The position numbers and the translations under genes were made by a program. A DNA stretch of 64,000 nt from Sphingomonas sp. SORGH_AS_0879 (GTDB lineage Bacteria; Pseudomonadota; Alphaproteobacteria; Sphingomonadales; Sphingomonadaceae), in the NCBI RefSeq assembly GCF_030819175.1, contig NZ_JAUTBJ010000002.1:196001-260000 (forward strand), read 5' to 3'. The notes below the pieces were generated by a model. It was not told where the DNA came from. It did not search any database and saw only the letters and a list, made by a program, of their open reading frames with translations. Positions 1 to 11,630 of the stretch are shown here, one piece after another. Positions within the stretch are counted from its first letter, which is position 1; the number at the start of each line of letters is the position of its first letter.

Positions 1-549
1 CTCCTCGGCATAGGTCGATTTGGAGGGGAAGGTCATATATTCGACCCACTCGGCCATTTCGGACGGCGCGGACGAACCGACATTGCCCGAGACATAGGCT
101 TCCGCACCCACCATCTCGCTGTAATTCATGAATTCGTTGGTGCCGAAGCTGTTGTCCTCGGTCACACCGCCCCAGTTGGTGTTGACCTTGGTCAGCCGCT
201 TGGCCTGGGGCCCTACGCCTTCGCGCCAGTGATATTCGTCGGCGAAGCAGCCGCCCGGCCAGCGGATCACCGGCACGCGAATCGCCTTCAGCGCGTCAAT
301 CACGTCGCGGCGATAGCCGTTGATGTTGGGGATCTTGCTGCCCTTGCCCACCCAGATGCCCGGATAGATGCCGGTGCCCAGATGCTCGGCGAACTGGCCG
401 AAGATACGGCGGTTATAGACGGGTCCGGGGCGGTCCCCATGCACCGCCACCGTATCGCCGCCGGTCGCGGGTGCCTCTTGCGCCATCGCGGTGCCCGCGA
501 ACAGCGTGGCCACCGCCGCCGCAAACAGGAATTTCGTTGCCCTTTTCAT
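1..549 (-). CDS. GH51 alpha-L-arabinofuranosidase, C-terminus beyond window
   Basis: Probable secreted alpha-N-arabinofuranosidase of glycoside hydrolase family 51, which removes terminal arabinose from arabinan, arabinoxylan or arabinogalactan. The 183 visible residues begin with a signal peptide (about 1-23, ending AMA-QE). The family signature [13 protein letters not shown] is at 96-108, followed by [17 protein letters not shown] at about 126-141. The catalytic acid and nucleophile glutamates lie beyond position 1 and cannot be checked. The start has a GAGGAG ribosome-binding site. It lies 56 bases downstream of the GH2 gene on the same strand, so the two are probably co-transcribed. Confidence 0.88.
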   Translation of the reverse strand, partial: MKRATKFLFAAAVATLFAGTAMAQEAPATGGDTVAVHGDRPGPVYNRRIFGQFAEHLGTGIYPGIWVGKGSKIPNINGYRRDVIDALKAIRVPVIRWPGGCFADEYHWREGVGPQAKRLTKVNTNWGGVTEDNSFGTNEFMNYSEMVGAEAYVSGNVGSSAPSEMAEWVEYMTFPSKSTYAEE

Positions 550-605
550 GGTCTCTCCTCTGCCTGAAGCGGCATGATGGCTTATTGTCCGAGTAAAGAA
601 CAGCC

Positions 606-3932
<3,327 letters not shown>

Positions 3933-3941
3933 TCAAGCGGA

Positions 3942-3972
3942 TTGACGGGCATGACGGCATTGCGACTATAGT
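3942..3972 (+). promoter_or_regulatory. candidate sigma70-like promoter of the GH30 gene
   Basis: TTGACG at 3942-3947 and TATAGT at 3967-3972 are separated by 19 bases (18 if CTATAG is used), about 36 bases before the GH30 start. The boxes sit in the 205-base gap between the divergent GH2 and GH30 genes. No clear operator palindrome is visible. Weak evidence. Confidence 0.3.
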
Positions 3973-4008
3973 CCGACGTTTGAAAAACCACCGGGCGGGA
4001 ACGACAAG

Positions 4009-5505
4009 ATGAAGAACGCAAGGAAGCGCTGCATCGGCCGCGCCGCTATGGCCTCGCTGATCCTCCTCTGCGGTGCGACCGTAACGAGCGGTGCCGCTGC
4101 ACAGGCAAGCCCCGTTGCCGACCGTTCCGTTCCCGTGACCTTGCGCCCGGCGATCGATCGGCCGTCCACGGTGTTCGAGGGCTGGGGCACCGCGCTGGCC
4201 TGGTTCGCGCATGTAACCGGCGGCTGGCCGGAGTCGGAGCGGACGCGGCTGGCCGACCTCTTCTATGGCCCCGACGGGCTGGGCTGGACGATCGCGCGCT
4301 ACAATATCGGCGGCGGCAATGCGGCGGATACGCCGCCTTATATGAAGGTCGGACGCGCGGTGCCGGGCTTCTGGCGGCAACCGGCGGGGGCGACGGGCAA
4401 GGACTGGTGGCGCGCCGAGAACCCCGCCATGTGGGACTGGGCGCAGGATGCCAACCAGCGCTGGTGGCTGGACGCGATCACGGCACGGGTGAAGCAACCG
4501 ATCTTCGAGGCTTTCTCCAACTCCCCGCCCTGGTTCATGACGGTCAGCGGTCGGGTGTCCGGTGCGGAGAAGGGCACCGACGACAATCTGCGCCCCGGCC
4601 AGGAACAGGCTTTCGCCACCTATCTGGTGCGCGTCACCGACGAGTTGCAGCGGCGGCACAAGCTGCGCTTCCGCACCCTGTCACCGGTCAACGAACCCAA
4701 CACCGATTACTGGTTCACCGCCAATACGCAGGAAGGCGCGCATTGGTCGCCCACGCGCCAGGCGCAAATGATCGACGCCACCGCCGCCGCGCTGAAGGCC
4801 AAGGGGCTGTCCACCGTCATCGCCGCGCCGGACGAAACCGCGTCCCATCTGTTCGTCGAGGATTGGGCCGCCTATCCTCCGGCCACCCGCGCGGCGATCG
4901 GGCAGCTCAACGTGCACAGCTATGGCACCGTCCACCAGACCGCGGTGCGCGATATCGCCCGCGCCTCGGGCATCAGGCTGTGGATGAGCGAGAACGACAC
5001 GCCGCTGTCACGCGATCCGGAGGATTTCACCGGCATGGCGACGCCGCTGGCCTTTGCCGAGCATGTCGTCGGCGATCTCAAGCGGCTGGAACCCGCCGCC
5101 TGGGTCTTCTGGCAGGCGATCGAGGATCTCAGCGCCCGCAAGGGCGAGAAGGGCTCCAACTGGGGGATCATCAAGGCCGACCTGATGGGCGCACCCGACC
5201 AGCCCCATGCCATCCACGTCACCGGCAAATATTGGGCGATGGCGCAGTTCAGCCGCTATATCCGCCCCGGCGACCGGCTGGTGCCGGTGGATGATATGGA
5301 CACGGCGGGCGCATTGTCGCCGGATGGGCGGCGGTTGGTGCTGGTCCATGTCAATCCGGGGCTGTCCTCCCGGCCCTTGAGCATCGCGGTGCCGGGCCGG
5401 TGGCAGAAGCGGATGATCGTGACCGACGCGGAACATAAGGCAGCAGCGGTGGCGGGTGAAGTGGCGCCGCCCCGGTCGATCGTGACGTTGATTCTGACGC
5501 GGTGA
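4009..5505 (+). CDS. GH30-family glycosidase, probable endo-beta-1,6-galactanase
   Basis: Secreted 498-residue glycosidase with a signal peptide of about 32 residues. The FEGWGTALAW start of the catalytic barrel (about 56-65) and RYNIGGGN (97-104) are typical of GH30 enzymes resembling endo-beta-1,6-galactanases (subfamily 5). The acid/base glutamate is in SPVNEPNTDYW (E229) and the nucleophile in WMSENDTP (E328). A beta-sandwich tail follows from about residue 400. It is divergent from the GH2-GH51 pair, and the three activities together would strip and cut type II arabinogalactan. Subfamily and substrate are inferred from the sequence pattern. Other GH30 activities, such as glucosidase or fucosidase, are possible. 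Confidence 0.78.
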   Translation: MKNARKRCIGRAAMASLILLCGATVTSGAAAQASPVADRSVPVTLRPAIDRPSTVFEGWGTALAWFAHVTGGWPESERTRLADLFYGPDGLGWTIARYNIGGGNAADTPPYMKVGRAVPGFWRQPAGATGKDWWRAENPAMWDWAQDANQRWWLDAITARVKQPIFEAFSNSPPWFMTVSGRVSGAEKGTDDNLRPGQEQAFATYLVRVTDELQRRHKLRFRTLSPVNEPNTDYWFTANTQEGAHWSPTRQAQMIDATAAALKAKGLSTVIAAPDETASHLFVEDWAAYPPATRAAIGQLNVHSYGTVHQTAVRDIARASGIRLWMSENDTPLSRDPEDFTGMATPLAFAEHVVGDLKRLEPAAWVFWQAIEDLSARKGEKGSNWGIIKADLMGAPDQPHAIHVTGKYWAMAQFSRYIRPGDRLVPVDDMDTAGALSPDGRRLVLVHVNPGLSSRPLSIAVPGRWQKRMIVTDAEHKAAAVAGEVAPPRSIVTLILTR

Positions 5506-5517
5506 GGGTGGGGCGTG

Positions 5518-5605
5518 GCCTTCGACTTCGCTCAGGCTGAAGGGGTCTTGGTACGATACAAATACCCAACAGCCGTTCAGCCTGAGCGTAGTCGAAGGCC
5601 AAGGG
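5518..5605. repeat. dispersed inverted repeat, family A copy 1
   Basis: Two arms in inverted orientation, TTCGACTTCGCTCAGGCTGA (5521-5540) and TTCAGCCTGAGCGTAGTCGA (5577-5596), flank about 36 unrelated bases. The same arm recurs at about 16.05, 29.72 and 37.31 kb, always between genes. The copy fills the gap between the convergent GH30 and mmcB genes. Confidence 0.85.
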
Positions 5606-5611
5606 AATCCC

Positions 5612-6100
5612 TCACATCCCCGCATCGGGATCGGTCAGCCCGATCATCCGCCGCCCCGCGCGCCGGGCGAAGTTGAGCGTCGCCTTCTTCCGGATATGCA
5701 CGGGCAGGGGCACGCTATGCGCTTCCCGCACGATCGCGGCGTCATAGCGGTCGGCGACGATGATCCCGGTCCGCTCGGGCAGGAAGGCAGCGCTTTCCAG
5801 GGGAGACCAGTCGAACCCGGCGGGCACGGCCCAGTAGAAGCGGTCGCAATGCGCCAGATAATCGGGCCATTTCCCGTCGCCCAGCATGTCGGCACGCGAC
5901 ACCTTGATCTCGACCACCACCACCCCGCCCCGCGCGTCCAGCGCCATCAGGTCGGCACGGCGACCGCCGTCCAGCGACACTTCGGGAATGGCGATCAGGT
6001 CGTGGCGGAGCAGCATCCGGGTAACGCCCCGCGCGACATCGGCGGCGCAAAGCGGTGAGTCGGGGTCCTCGACACACGAAGCGGGCGGCATGTCCAACAT
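5612..6100 (-). CDS. mmcB: MmcB-family DNA repair protein
   Basis: Protein of 162 residues resembling the alphaproteobacterial MmcB family, linked to mitomycin C resistance in Caulobacter and thought to have a nuclease-like fold. Visible features are RRADLMALD (about 47-55) followed by VVVVEIKVSRADML (about 60-73), which resembles the D...ExK core of PD-(D/E)XK nucleases. KWPDYLAHCDRFYWAVP follows. The start could be the ATG at 6100 or the one at 6091. It lies convergent to the GH30 gene and 57 bases beyond the SleB-type hydrolase, from which a terminator separates it. The molecular role is inferred from the family. Confidence 0.8.
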   Translation of the reverse strand: MLDMPPASCVEDPDSPLCAADVARGVTRMLLRHDLIAIPEVSLDGGRRADLMALDARGGVVVVEIKVSRADMLGDGKWPDYLAHCDRFYWAVPAGFDWSPLESAAFLPERTGIIVADRYDAAIVREAHSVPLPVHIRKKATLNFARRAGRRMIGLTDPDAGM

Positions 6101-6125
6101 ACCGCCCGCTTAGAACGTTTGACGA

Positions 6126-6152
6126 ACAAAGCAAAGCCCCGGAGCGGGGCTG
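6126..6152 (-). terminator. Rho-independent terminator after the SleB-type hydrolase
   Basis: Read on the minus strand, AGCCCCG-CTC-CGGGGCT (6135-6151) is followed by TTGCTTTG. It begins 6 bases beyond the stop of the hydrolase gene. Confidence 0.6.
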
Positions 6153-6157
6153 GATCG

Positions 6158-6823
6158 TCAACGATAGAAGATGTGATTGCCGATCGCGGCGACCTTCTGC
6201 ACGCGCACGCCCGGACGATTGCCGGGGGTGTTGAAGTACAGCGCCTTGCCGGCGGTGCTGTCCCAGGCCTGGGCCAGGGCGACCTTCGCCACCGCGACGG
6301 CGGTGCGATAGGCGCTGCGCGAAGGGCTGACCGACGGGATTTCACCGTGGCGCACGAAGCTGAACTGGCCGCGCTGCTTGATGACGTCGCACACGCCCGT
6401 GGGGAAACGGCCCGACTTGGTGCGGTTCAGGATCACCTGCGCCACGGCCAGCTGACCGCTCAGCGGTTCGCCCTGCGATTCGAAATAGATGGCACCGGCG
6501 AGACAGCGGAGCTCTTCGCTCGACGCCATGTCGTCCTGGGCCGCAACCGCTTCGGCCAGCGACTCGAAATCGCCGTCTTCATCCGTATCCGCTTCGGAAA
6601 CTTCGGAAAAATTGGGGAGCGGGGACATGGTGGCCCGGGCGCTCATGGGAACCATCGGCAGATCCGCCGCGTTGATCCCGGAAACAGCCATCGTCGTGAC
6701 CGGTGCAGCACCGCCCGCAGCATTGGCGGCCACATTGGCCAGGCTGGGGGTGCTGGTGGCGAGAAGACCCGCCAGGGAAAGAGCCATGGCCGCAGACGCC
6801 GCGACTCGTTTGAAAACCGTCAT
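6158..6823 (-). CDS. cell wall hydrolase, SleB (Hydrolase_2) family
   Basis: Exported peptidoglycan hydrolase of 221 residues, related to the SleB lytic transglycosylase domain. It has a signal peptide (about 1-29), a low-complexity acidic stretch (about 73-100) and the catalytic domain from about 103. This begins EELRCLAGAIYFESQGEP, with the expected catalytic glutamate at about E115, followed by VAQVILNR and a C-terminal LYFNTPG and NHIFYR. In this family the domain cuts glycan strands during wall remodelling. It is a single gene with its own terminator. Nothing in the sequence suggests sporulation; such genes are common in non-sporing alphaproteobacteria. Confidence 0.87.
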   Translation of the reverse strand: MTVFKRVAASAAMALSLAGLLATSTPSLANVAANAAGGAAPVTTMAVSGINAADLPMVPMSARATMSPLPNFSEVSEADTDEDGDFESLAEAVAAQDDMASSEELRCLAGAIYFESQGEPLSGQLAVAQVILNRTKSGRFPTGVCDVIKQRGQFSFVRHGEIPSVSPSRSAYRTAVAVAKVALAQAWDSTAGKALYFNTPGNRPGVRVQKVAAIGNHIFYR

Positions 6824-6981
6824 TCACTCAAACAGACATGCGGTTGGATCACGGACCCGAGCATATGCCCCATGGGCGCTCGTCCGGGCTTCCCCCCGAC
6901 TGCGTAACCGACCGGATCGCACCCGGATCGACACAACGCGAATTTAAGACCGGGCGCTCGTGGCCGATATGGCCCCGTTCG

Positions 6982-7308
6982 TCAATCGTTCAGGATCGTT
7001 TCAGCGGTGAACCGTTCCGCCGCAGCGCCGTCCAGTTCCACCACCCACAGGTCCGGATCGCGCGATCGCCGCCGCTGCCAATAGCCCGCCACATCCTCGC
7101 GCGGGGTGGAATCGATCAGCGCGATGCGCCCATCGGGGCCGATCCCCCGCTCCAGCACGCGCTCGGTCCGGTCGGGGCCGATGGCGATCACCAACAGGCC
7201 CCCGGCCTGCGCATCGCCCTTGGCGAGCACCATGCCCATGCCCCCGCTGTCGTTCATCCGACGGAGCAGCGCCGTCACCAGCATCCCGGTCGGCAGGCGG
7301 CCGTTCAT
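6982..7308 (-). CDS. DUF1491 family protein
   Basis: Small cytoplasmic protein of 108 residues matching the DUF1491 pattern of alphaproteobacteria: LPTGMLVTALLRRMNDSGG at the start, then VLAKGDAQAGGLLV, then a charged C-terminal half. The family has no established function. It starts 4 bases after the thioesterase stop and appears to be the last gene of the hpf-ptsN-thioesterase-DUF1491 group. The 158 bases beyond it, up to the SleB-type gene, show no gene or clear signal. Confidence 0.78.
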   Translation of the reverse strand: MNGRLPTGMLVTALLRRMNDSGGMGMVLAKGDAQAGGLLVIAIGPDRTERVLERGIGPDGRIALIDSTPREDVAGYWQRRRSRDPDLWVVELDGAAAERFTAETILND

Positions 7309-7312
7309 CGGC

Positions 7313-7771
7313 TTAGGCCGTCCGATAGCCGGGCAGTCCCGACAGCGCGATCTGCGAGCGCATGAAGGTGCCGGTGCCGCGCGCCACCTCTTCCCCGCTG
7401 GCGTCGATCAGCCGCGCATCGGCGACGAAGACCCGCCGCCGCCCGCTGACCCAGCGACCCTCCGCCATCACCTCGCCCGCCTTGATCGGGCGGGTCAGCA
7501 GCAGGTTGAACTGCGTCGTCAACAGGAAGCGGTCGGTGACCAGGCTGTTGCAGGCATAGAAGGCGGCATCGTCGAGCATCTTGAAATAGCTCGTGCCATG
7601 CGCCGCGCCCGCCGCGTGATAATGGCGCTCGTCCACCATGAAGCGGATGCGGGCGACGCCGGGCTCCGGGATTTCCAGGGTGGAGACGAACAGGCGGTTG
7701 ATCGGAGCCTCGGCATAGAGGGTCTCCAGCGCCCGGAAATGCGCCGCCTCGCCCTCAGGCCGCGGCGTCAC
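7313..7771 (-). CDS. PaaI-like hotdog-fold thioesterase
   Basis: Acyl-CoA thioesterase-like protein of 152 residues with a hotdog fold. HYHAAGAAHGTSYFKMLDDAAF (about residues 50-71) matches the HGG-type motif region of PaaI/YigI-like enzymes, followed by TTQFNLLLTRPIKAGEV and GRRRVFVADARLID. The natural substrate cannot be read from sequence. The start overlaps the end of ptsN by 17 bases and the stop lies 4 bases before DUF1491, so it belongs to that operon. Confidence 0.8.
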   Translation of the reverse strand: MTPRPEGEAAHFRALETLYAEAPINRLFVSTLEIPEPGVARIRFMVDERHYHAAGAAHGTSYFKMLDDAAFYACNSLVTDRFLLTTQFNLLLTRPIKAGEVMAEGRWVSGRRRVFVADARLIDASGEEVARGTGTFMRSQIALSGLPGYRTA

Positions 7772-8225
7772 GCGCCTCGTCCTGGGTCAGAAGCGCCCAG
7801 ATCGCGTCGGGCGATCCCGCCCCGCGCAGCTTGGCGACGAAGCCCTTGTCGCGCAGCCGCCGCGACACCCGCGCCAGCGCCTTGAGATGCGCCGAGCCCG
7901 CATCGGCTGGGGAAAACATCGCGAAGACCAGGTCGACCGGCATGTCGTCCACCGCCTGGAAATCGACCGGCTGCGCCAGACGCGCGAAGACGCCGATAAT
8001 CTGGTCCAGTCCCGCCACCTTGCCATGCGGGATCGCAACCCCGCCGCCGAAGCCGGTCGAACCCAGCTTCTCGCGCTCGGTCAGGACATCGGCCAACAGC
8101 TTGGCATCCTGTCCCGCCGCGTCGGCGGCCGCGGTCGCCAGGGTTTGGAACAAGAGCTTCTTGTTGGAGGCGGATACACCCGCCAGCACCGTTTCATGGC
8201 GCAACAGATCACTGAAATCGTTCAT
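7755..8225 (-). CDS. ptsN: PTS IIA-like nitrogen-regulatory protein PtsN
   Basis: EIIA(Ntr) of the nitrogen phosphotransferase system, 156 residues. It receives phosphate from NPr and regulates targets such as potassium transport and stress responses. The phosphorylated histidine lies in GGGVAIPHGKV (H67), and GSTGFGGG precedes it as in the family. The C-terminal helix ends LLTQDEARDAAA. It lies 65 bases downstream of hpf, the hpf-ptsN order common in proteobacteria, though rpoN and lptB are not present upstream. No sugar EIIB/C is nearby, so a regulatory role is likely. Confidence 0.9.
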   Translation of the reverse strand: MNDFSDLLRHETVLAGVSASNKKLLFQTLATAAADAAGQDAKLLADVLTEREKLGSTGFGGGVAIPHGKVAGLDQIIGVFARLAQPVDFQAVDDMPVDLVFAMFSPADAGSAHLKALARVSRRLRDKGFVAKLRGAGSPDAIWALLTQDEARDAAA

Positions 8226-8290
8226 GCTTATATCCGGTGCGCCCCCGCGCGGCCCGCCTATTAGCGGCCCGCGCGGAAGAACGATAGGGG

Positions 8291-8882
8291 TTATCCCGCC
8301 GGATTGGCCCTTTGCGGTTCGACCCAGCCGATGGTTCCGTCGCCCCGGCGATAGACCATATTATACGATCCGGTGCCCGAATTCTTGAACAGCAGGGCGG
8401 CTGTATTGCGCAGGTCGAGCATCATCACCGCATCGGACACGCTGGCATCGGGAATATCCACGCGGGTTTCGGCGATGATCAGGGGCGCATCGCCCGGCCT
8501 CGTCCTCGTCGACCTGCTCGGCGAACAGGGTATAGCCCGCATCATAGGCCCCGGCCTCGGCCAGTTCGATCGCCTGGCCGGCATTGCGATCCTTCAGGCG
8601 GCGGGAATAGCGGCGAAGCTGCTTTTCGATCTTGGCCGCCGCCCCGTCGAAGGACAGATGCGCGTCCTGCGCATCGTGGCGGCCCTTCATGACCAGGCCA
8701 CGGGTCACGTGCATGACGATATCGCACTTGAAGCCGATATCGTGCGGCCCTTTGCCGAACGTCACCTCGGACGACATGGTGCGGGCGAAATATTTCTCGG
8801 CGATACCCTGAAGCCGGTCCGTCACATGGGTCCGCAGCGCGTCGCCCGTTTCGACCTGATGACCAGAAATCCGGATATCCAT
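8291..8882 (-). pseudogene. hpf: ribosome hibernation-promoting factor, frameshifted as sequenced
   Basis: Long-form HPF, which dimerises 70S ribosomes in stationary phase. The ATG at 8882 follows GAGGAGA and begins MDIRISGHQVETGDALR. The S30AE domain reads normally to FAEQVDEDEAG, where the frame is lost. The C-terminal dimerisation domain, from GDAPLIIAETRVDIP through ALLFKNSGTGSYNMVYRR to GTIGWVEPQ, continues in another frame to the TAA at 8291. Removing one base from the CCC at 8493-8495 (GGG on the coding strand) restores one protein of about 196 residues. A sequencing error is as likely as a real mutation. Confidence 0.85.
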
Positions 8883-8937
8883 CGTCTTCTCCTCGATACA
8901 CACTGATGGGACGGTCCTTTTGGCCTGTCCCGTGGCG

Positions 8938-9633
8938 TCAACCGGACGCCTCGGCCCCCCAAATCGGATCGGCGATCCCCTTAAGAAACGCAGCATGAGC
9001 GGCAAGTTCCGCCTCGCTGGGGCGGAAGATGCGCGGCGGGCGGACTTTGGCGGGCGCGCGGGCGACGATCACCGGCCCGGCCTCCCCCACCGTCTCGGCC
9101 AGCAGGCCCAGACCGATCTGCCGCCCGCCCATCAACTCGACATAGACCTGCGCCAGCAGTTGCGCATCGAGCAGCGCGCCGTGCAGCACGCGGTGCGACC
9201 GGTCGATGCCGTAGCGCGAGCACAGCGCGTCGAGCGTATGCTTCGCGCCAGGATGCTTGCTGCGCGCGATCGCCAGCGTGTCGATCATCCGCGTCTTTTC
9301 ATCGACCGGCGGAAAACCCAGCGCGCCCAGTTCGCCATTGATGAAGCCGAAGTCGAAGGTGGCGTTGTGCGCGATCAGCGGCGCATCGCCGATAAAGTCC
9401 AGAAACTCGGCCACGCCCTCGGCAAAGACCGGCTTGTCCTTCAGGAAGGCGTCGGACAGGCCATGGACCGCCTGCGCCTCGGCGGGCATCGACCGTTCGG
9501 GATTGAAATAGGCGTGATAGGTGCGACCGGTCTCGACCCGGTTGACCAGTTCGACACAGCCGATCTCGACCAGCCGGTCACCTTCCGAAAATTTGAACCC
9601 GGTCGTTTCGGTGTCGAAAACGATCTCTCTCAT
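8938..9633 (-). CDS. dnaQ: DNA polymerase III epsilon subunit (proofreading exonuclease)
   Basis: 3'-5' exonuclease subunit of the replicative polymerase, 231 residues. Exo I is VFDTETTGF (D7, E9), Exo II is APLIAHNATFDFGF, and Exo III is in the SHRVLHGALLDAQLLAQVY stretch, with its histidine and aspartate. The C-terminal tail after about residue 180 is the polymerase-binding region. It is 7 bases after coaE and is the fifth gene of the leftward ppsR-maf-aroE-coaE-dnaQ operon next to the probable origin. Confidence 0.93.
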   Translation of the reverse strand: MREIVFDTETTGFKFSEGDRLVEIGCVELVNRVETGRTYHAYFNPERSMPAEAQAVHGLSDAFLKDKPVFAEGVAEFLDFIGDAPLIAHNATFDFGFINGELGALGFPPVDEKTRMIDTLAIARSKHPGAKHTLDALCSRYGIDRSHRVLHGALLDAQLLAQVYVELMGGRQIGLGLLAETVGEAGPVIVARAPAKVRPPRIFRPSEAELAAHAAFLKGIADPIWGAEASG

Positions 9634-9640
9634 GGACCGA

Positions 9641-10234
9641 CTATCGGCCTTCCGATGCGCGCATGCAAGCGATCAGCCGTCGAACCTGTTGGCGGGTTTC
9701 GGCAAGCGGAATGTCGGTCGCGATGACGTGATCGGCGCGCGTCCGCTTTTCCGCATCGGGCATCTGGCGCGCGATAATGGCCTGAAACTTGGTCGAATTC
9801 ATGTTCGGTCTTGCCAACACCCGTGCCTCCTGCACGGTGCGTTCTGCCGATACTACCAACACCTTATCCACAGTCTTATCACCGCCCGTTTCGAAGAGCA
9901 GGGGTATGTCGAGTACGACCAGGGGAGCGTCCGCATGGGCGGCCAGAAAGGCGGCGCGCTCGGCCTGGACGGCGGGGTGGACGATTCCCTCGAGTCGGCG
10001 CATCGCGGAATCGTCGCCCAGCACGGCCTGGCCCAGCGCGGTGCGATTCACCCCATCGGGTCCCGTGGTGCCGGGAAAGGCCGATTCGATCGCCGCGACC
10101 AGTTTTCCACCGGGCCCCTGCAAGCGGTGGACACAGGCATCGGCGTCGAACACCGGCACGCCTTCGTCGCGAAACATCTGCGCGACGGTGGACTTGCCCA
10201 TGCCGATCGAGCCGGTCAGCCCGAGGACGATCAT
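9641..10234 (-). CDS. coaE: dephospho-CoA kinase
   Basis: Last step of coenzyme A synthesis: ATP-dependent 3'-phosphorylation of dephospho-CoA. The 197-residue protein starts MIVLGLTGSIGMGKSTV, with the P-loop at about 8-16, then FDADACVHRL and LVVLDIPLLFETG, all standard for CoaE. The start at 10234 overlaps the aroE stop as ATGA. A perfect DnaA-box sequence lies inside the gene at 9864-9872. Confidence 0.94.
   Translation of the reverse strand: MIVLGLTGSIGMGKSTVAQMFRDEGVPVFDADACVHRLQGPGGKLVAAIESAFPGTTGPDGVNRTALGQAVLGDDSAMRRLEGIVHPAVQAERAAFLAAHADAPLVVLDIPLLFETGGDKTVDKVLVVSAERTVQEARVLARPNMNSTKFQAIIARQMPDAEKRTRADHVIATDIPLAETRQQVRRLIACMRASEGR
9864..9872 (-). promoter_or_regulatory. DnaA box TTATCCACA inside coaE
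   Basis: Perfect 9-base match to the DnaA consensus, within the coaE coding region about 2.6 kb from the probable origin. It is one of five perfect copies between 9.8 and 23.1 kb. Whether DnaA binds here is inference. Confidence 0.4.
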
Positions 10235-11043
10235 CCGAGCAGGATTCCGCGCAATTCCCCGTCGCGGTCGCGCGGCGGCTCGGCCCCGAAGAACAACGCG
10301 AAAGCCACCGCCGCCTGGCCGATCAGCATTTCCAGGCCATCGATCGTCTGGAGTCCCCTGGCCCGCGCCGCCGCCAGCAAACCGGTTTCCAGCGGCGCAT
10401 AGACGATGTCGTAGACGATGGCGTCCCCCGGCAGCACCGACAGGTCGAGGTCGAGCGGCGGCTGGCCGGTCATGCCCAGGCTGGTCGTATTGACCAGCAG
10501 CGCGGAGGGCGGGACGGCGCTGTCCAGCGCGACAGCCTGCCCATCGAGTCCGAAGGAGGACAACAGCGCCGCGCCCTTTTCCACATTCCGGTTGAGCAAC
10601 GTCACCGGCCCCACCCCGATTCCGGCCAACGCGAACAGCACCGCGCGCGCCGCGCCCCCTGCCCCGATCACCGTCACCGGCTTGCCCGCCAGATCGAACG
10701 GGTTCAGCGGCGCGGCGAACCCGGCTGCATCGGTGTTGGTACCGACCAGCACGCCATCCTCGGCGCGGATCGCGGTGTTGATCGCCCCGATCGCCGCGCG
10801 AACACCCCCATGATCCTCGACATGCGCCAGCGCATCGACCTTGTGCGGCACGGTGATGTTGCATCCGCGCCATGCCGGATCGTCCCTCCGCCCGGCGAAA
10901 TAGTGGGGCAGCGCGTCGGGCGTGACATGGGTGGCGCGGTAATCGGCGTCGATCCCCAACGCCTCCAGCCAGAAACCGTGAATGCGCGGCGACTTGCTAT
11001 GGCTGATCGGGTCGCCGATCACCTCGGCATAGGGTCTGGTCAT
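10231..11043 (-). CDS. aroE: shikimate dehydrogenase
   Basis: NADP-dependent reduction of 3-dehydroshikimate to shikimate in aromatic amino acid synthesis; 270 residues. The start MTRPYAEVIGDPISHSKSP carries the substrate-binding SxS motif. NITVPHK carries the catalytic lysine, NTDAAGF the substrate aspartate, and VIGAGGAARAVLFAL the NADP-binding turn followed by NRN. NTTSLGM and QTIDGLEMLIGQA complete the pattern. Both ends overlap neighbours by ATGA (maf before, coaE after), consistent with translational coupling. Confidence 0.94.
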   Translation of the reverse strand: MTRPYAEVIGDPISHSKSPRIHGFWLEALGIDADYRATHVTPDALPHYFAGRRDDPAWRGCNITVPHKVDALAHVEDHGGVRAAIGAINTAIRAEDGVLVGTNTDAAGFAAPLNPFDLAGKPVTVIGAGGAARAVLFALAGIGVGPVTLLNRNVEKGAALLSSFGLDGQAVALDSAVPPSALLVNTTSLGMTGQPPLDLDLSVLPGDAIVYDIVYAPLETGLLAAARARGLQTIDGLEMLIGQAAVAFALFFGAEPPRDRDGELRGILLG

Positions 11044-11630
11044 CAGGCGGGCATCCAGCCGCGTTCGCGCAGATAACCCAGCACGGGCAGCAGCGGCATG
11101 CCGAGAATGGTGAAATGGCTCCCCTCGATCCGCGAGAAAAGCTGCACCCCCGGTCCCTCGATGCGGAAACAGCCGACGCACCCGGCAATCTCGGGCCACT
11201 CCCGGTCCAGATAGGAGTCGATGAAGGCGGAGGAGAGCGGACGGACATGCAGCCTGGCGCGCTCGACATGCCGCCAGACGGGGTGGCCATGTTCGGCGAT
11301 GACGGCGGCGCTCCACAATTCGTGGCTGCCGCCGCTCATCCGCGTCAGATGCTCGGCGGCCTGTTCGCGACTCTCGGGCTTGTCGAGCAGCGTGCCGTCG
11401 GCGAGCGCCACGATCGAATCCGACCCCAGCACCGGCACCGGCCCGGCATTCGCCGACACCTTCACCGCCTTCATCTCGGCCAGCGCATCGGACAGGTCGC
11501 GCGGGGACGAGCCCGCCATCGCGGCCTTGACGCCGGCTTCGTCCACACGGGCGGGCAGCGCTTCATAGGCGACACCGGCGGCGTCGAGCATCGCCCGGCG
11601 CGAGGCGCTTTGCGAGGCGAGGATGATCAT
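11043..11630 (-). CDS. maf: Maf-like nucleotide pyrophosphatase
   Basis: House-cleaning nucleoside triphosphate pyrophosphatase of the Maf/YhdE type, 195 residues. It starts MIILASQSASRRAML (the SxSxRR signature), with LGSDSIVALADGTLLDKP in the middle carrying the catalytic aspartate and ESREQAAEHL following. The C-terminal half has EIAGCVGCFRIEGPG in place of the usual AGaY.iqG stretch. It overlaps ppsR and aroE by four bases each. Base preference (UTP/dTTP or modified nucleotides) cannot be read here. Confidence 0.88.
   Translation of the reverse strand: MIILASQSASRRAMLDAAGVAYEALPARVDEAGVKAAMAGSSPRDLSDALAEMKAVKVSANAGPVPVLGSDSIVALADGTLLDKPESREQAAEHLTRMSGGSHELWSAAVIAEHGHPVWRHVERARLHVRPLSSAFIDSYLDREWPEIAGCVGCFRIEGPGVQLFSRIEGSHFTILGMPLLPVLGYLRERGWMPA

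Noticed and set aside
8291..8584. Separate small gene downstream of hpf
   Set aside because: Its C-terminal part is the second HPF domain; it is the other half of a frameshifted gene.
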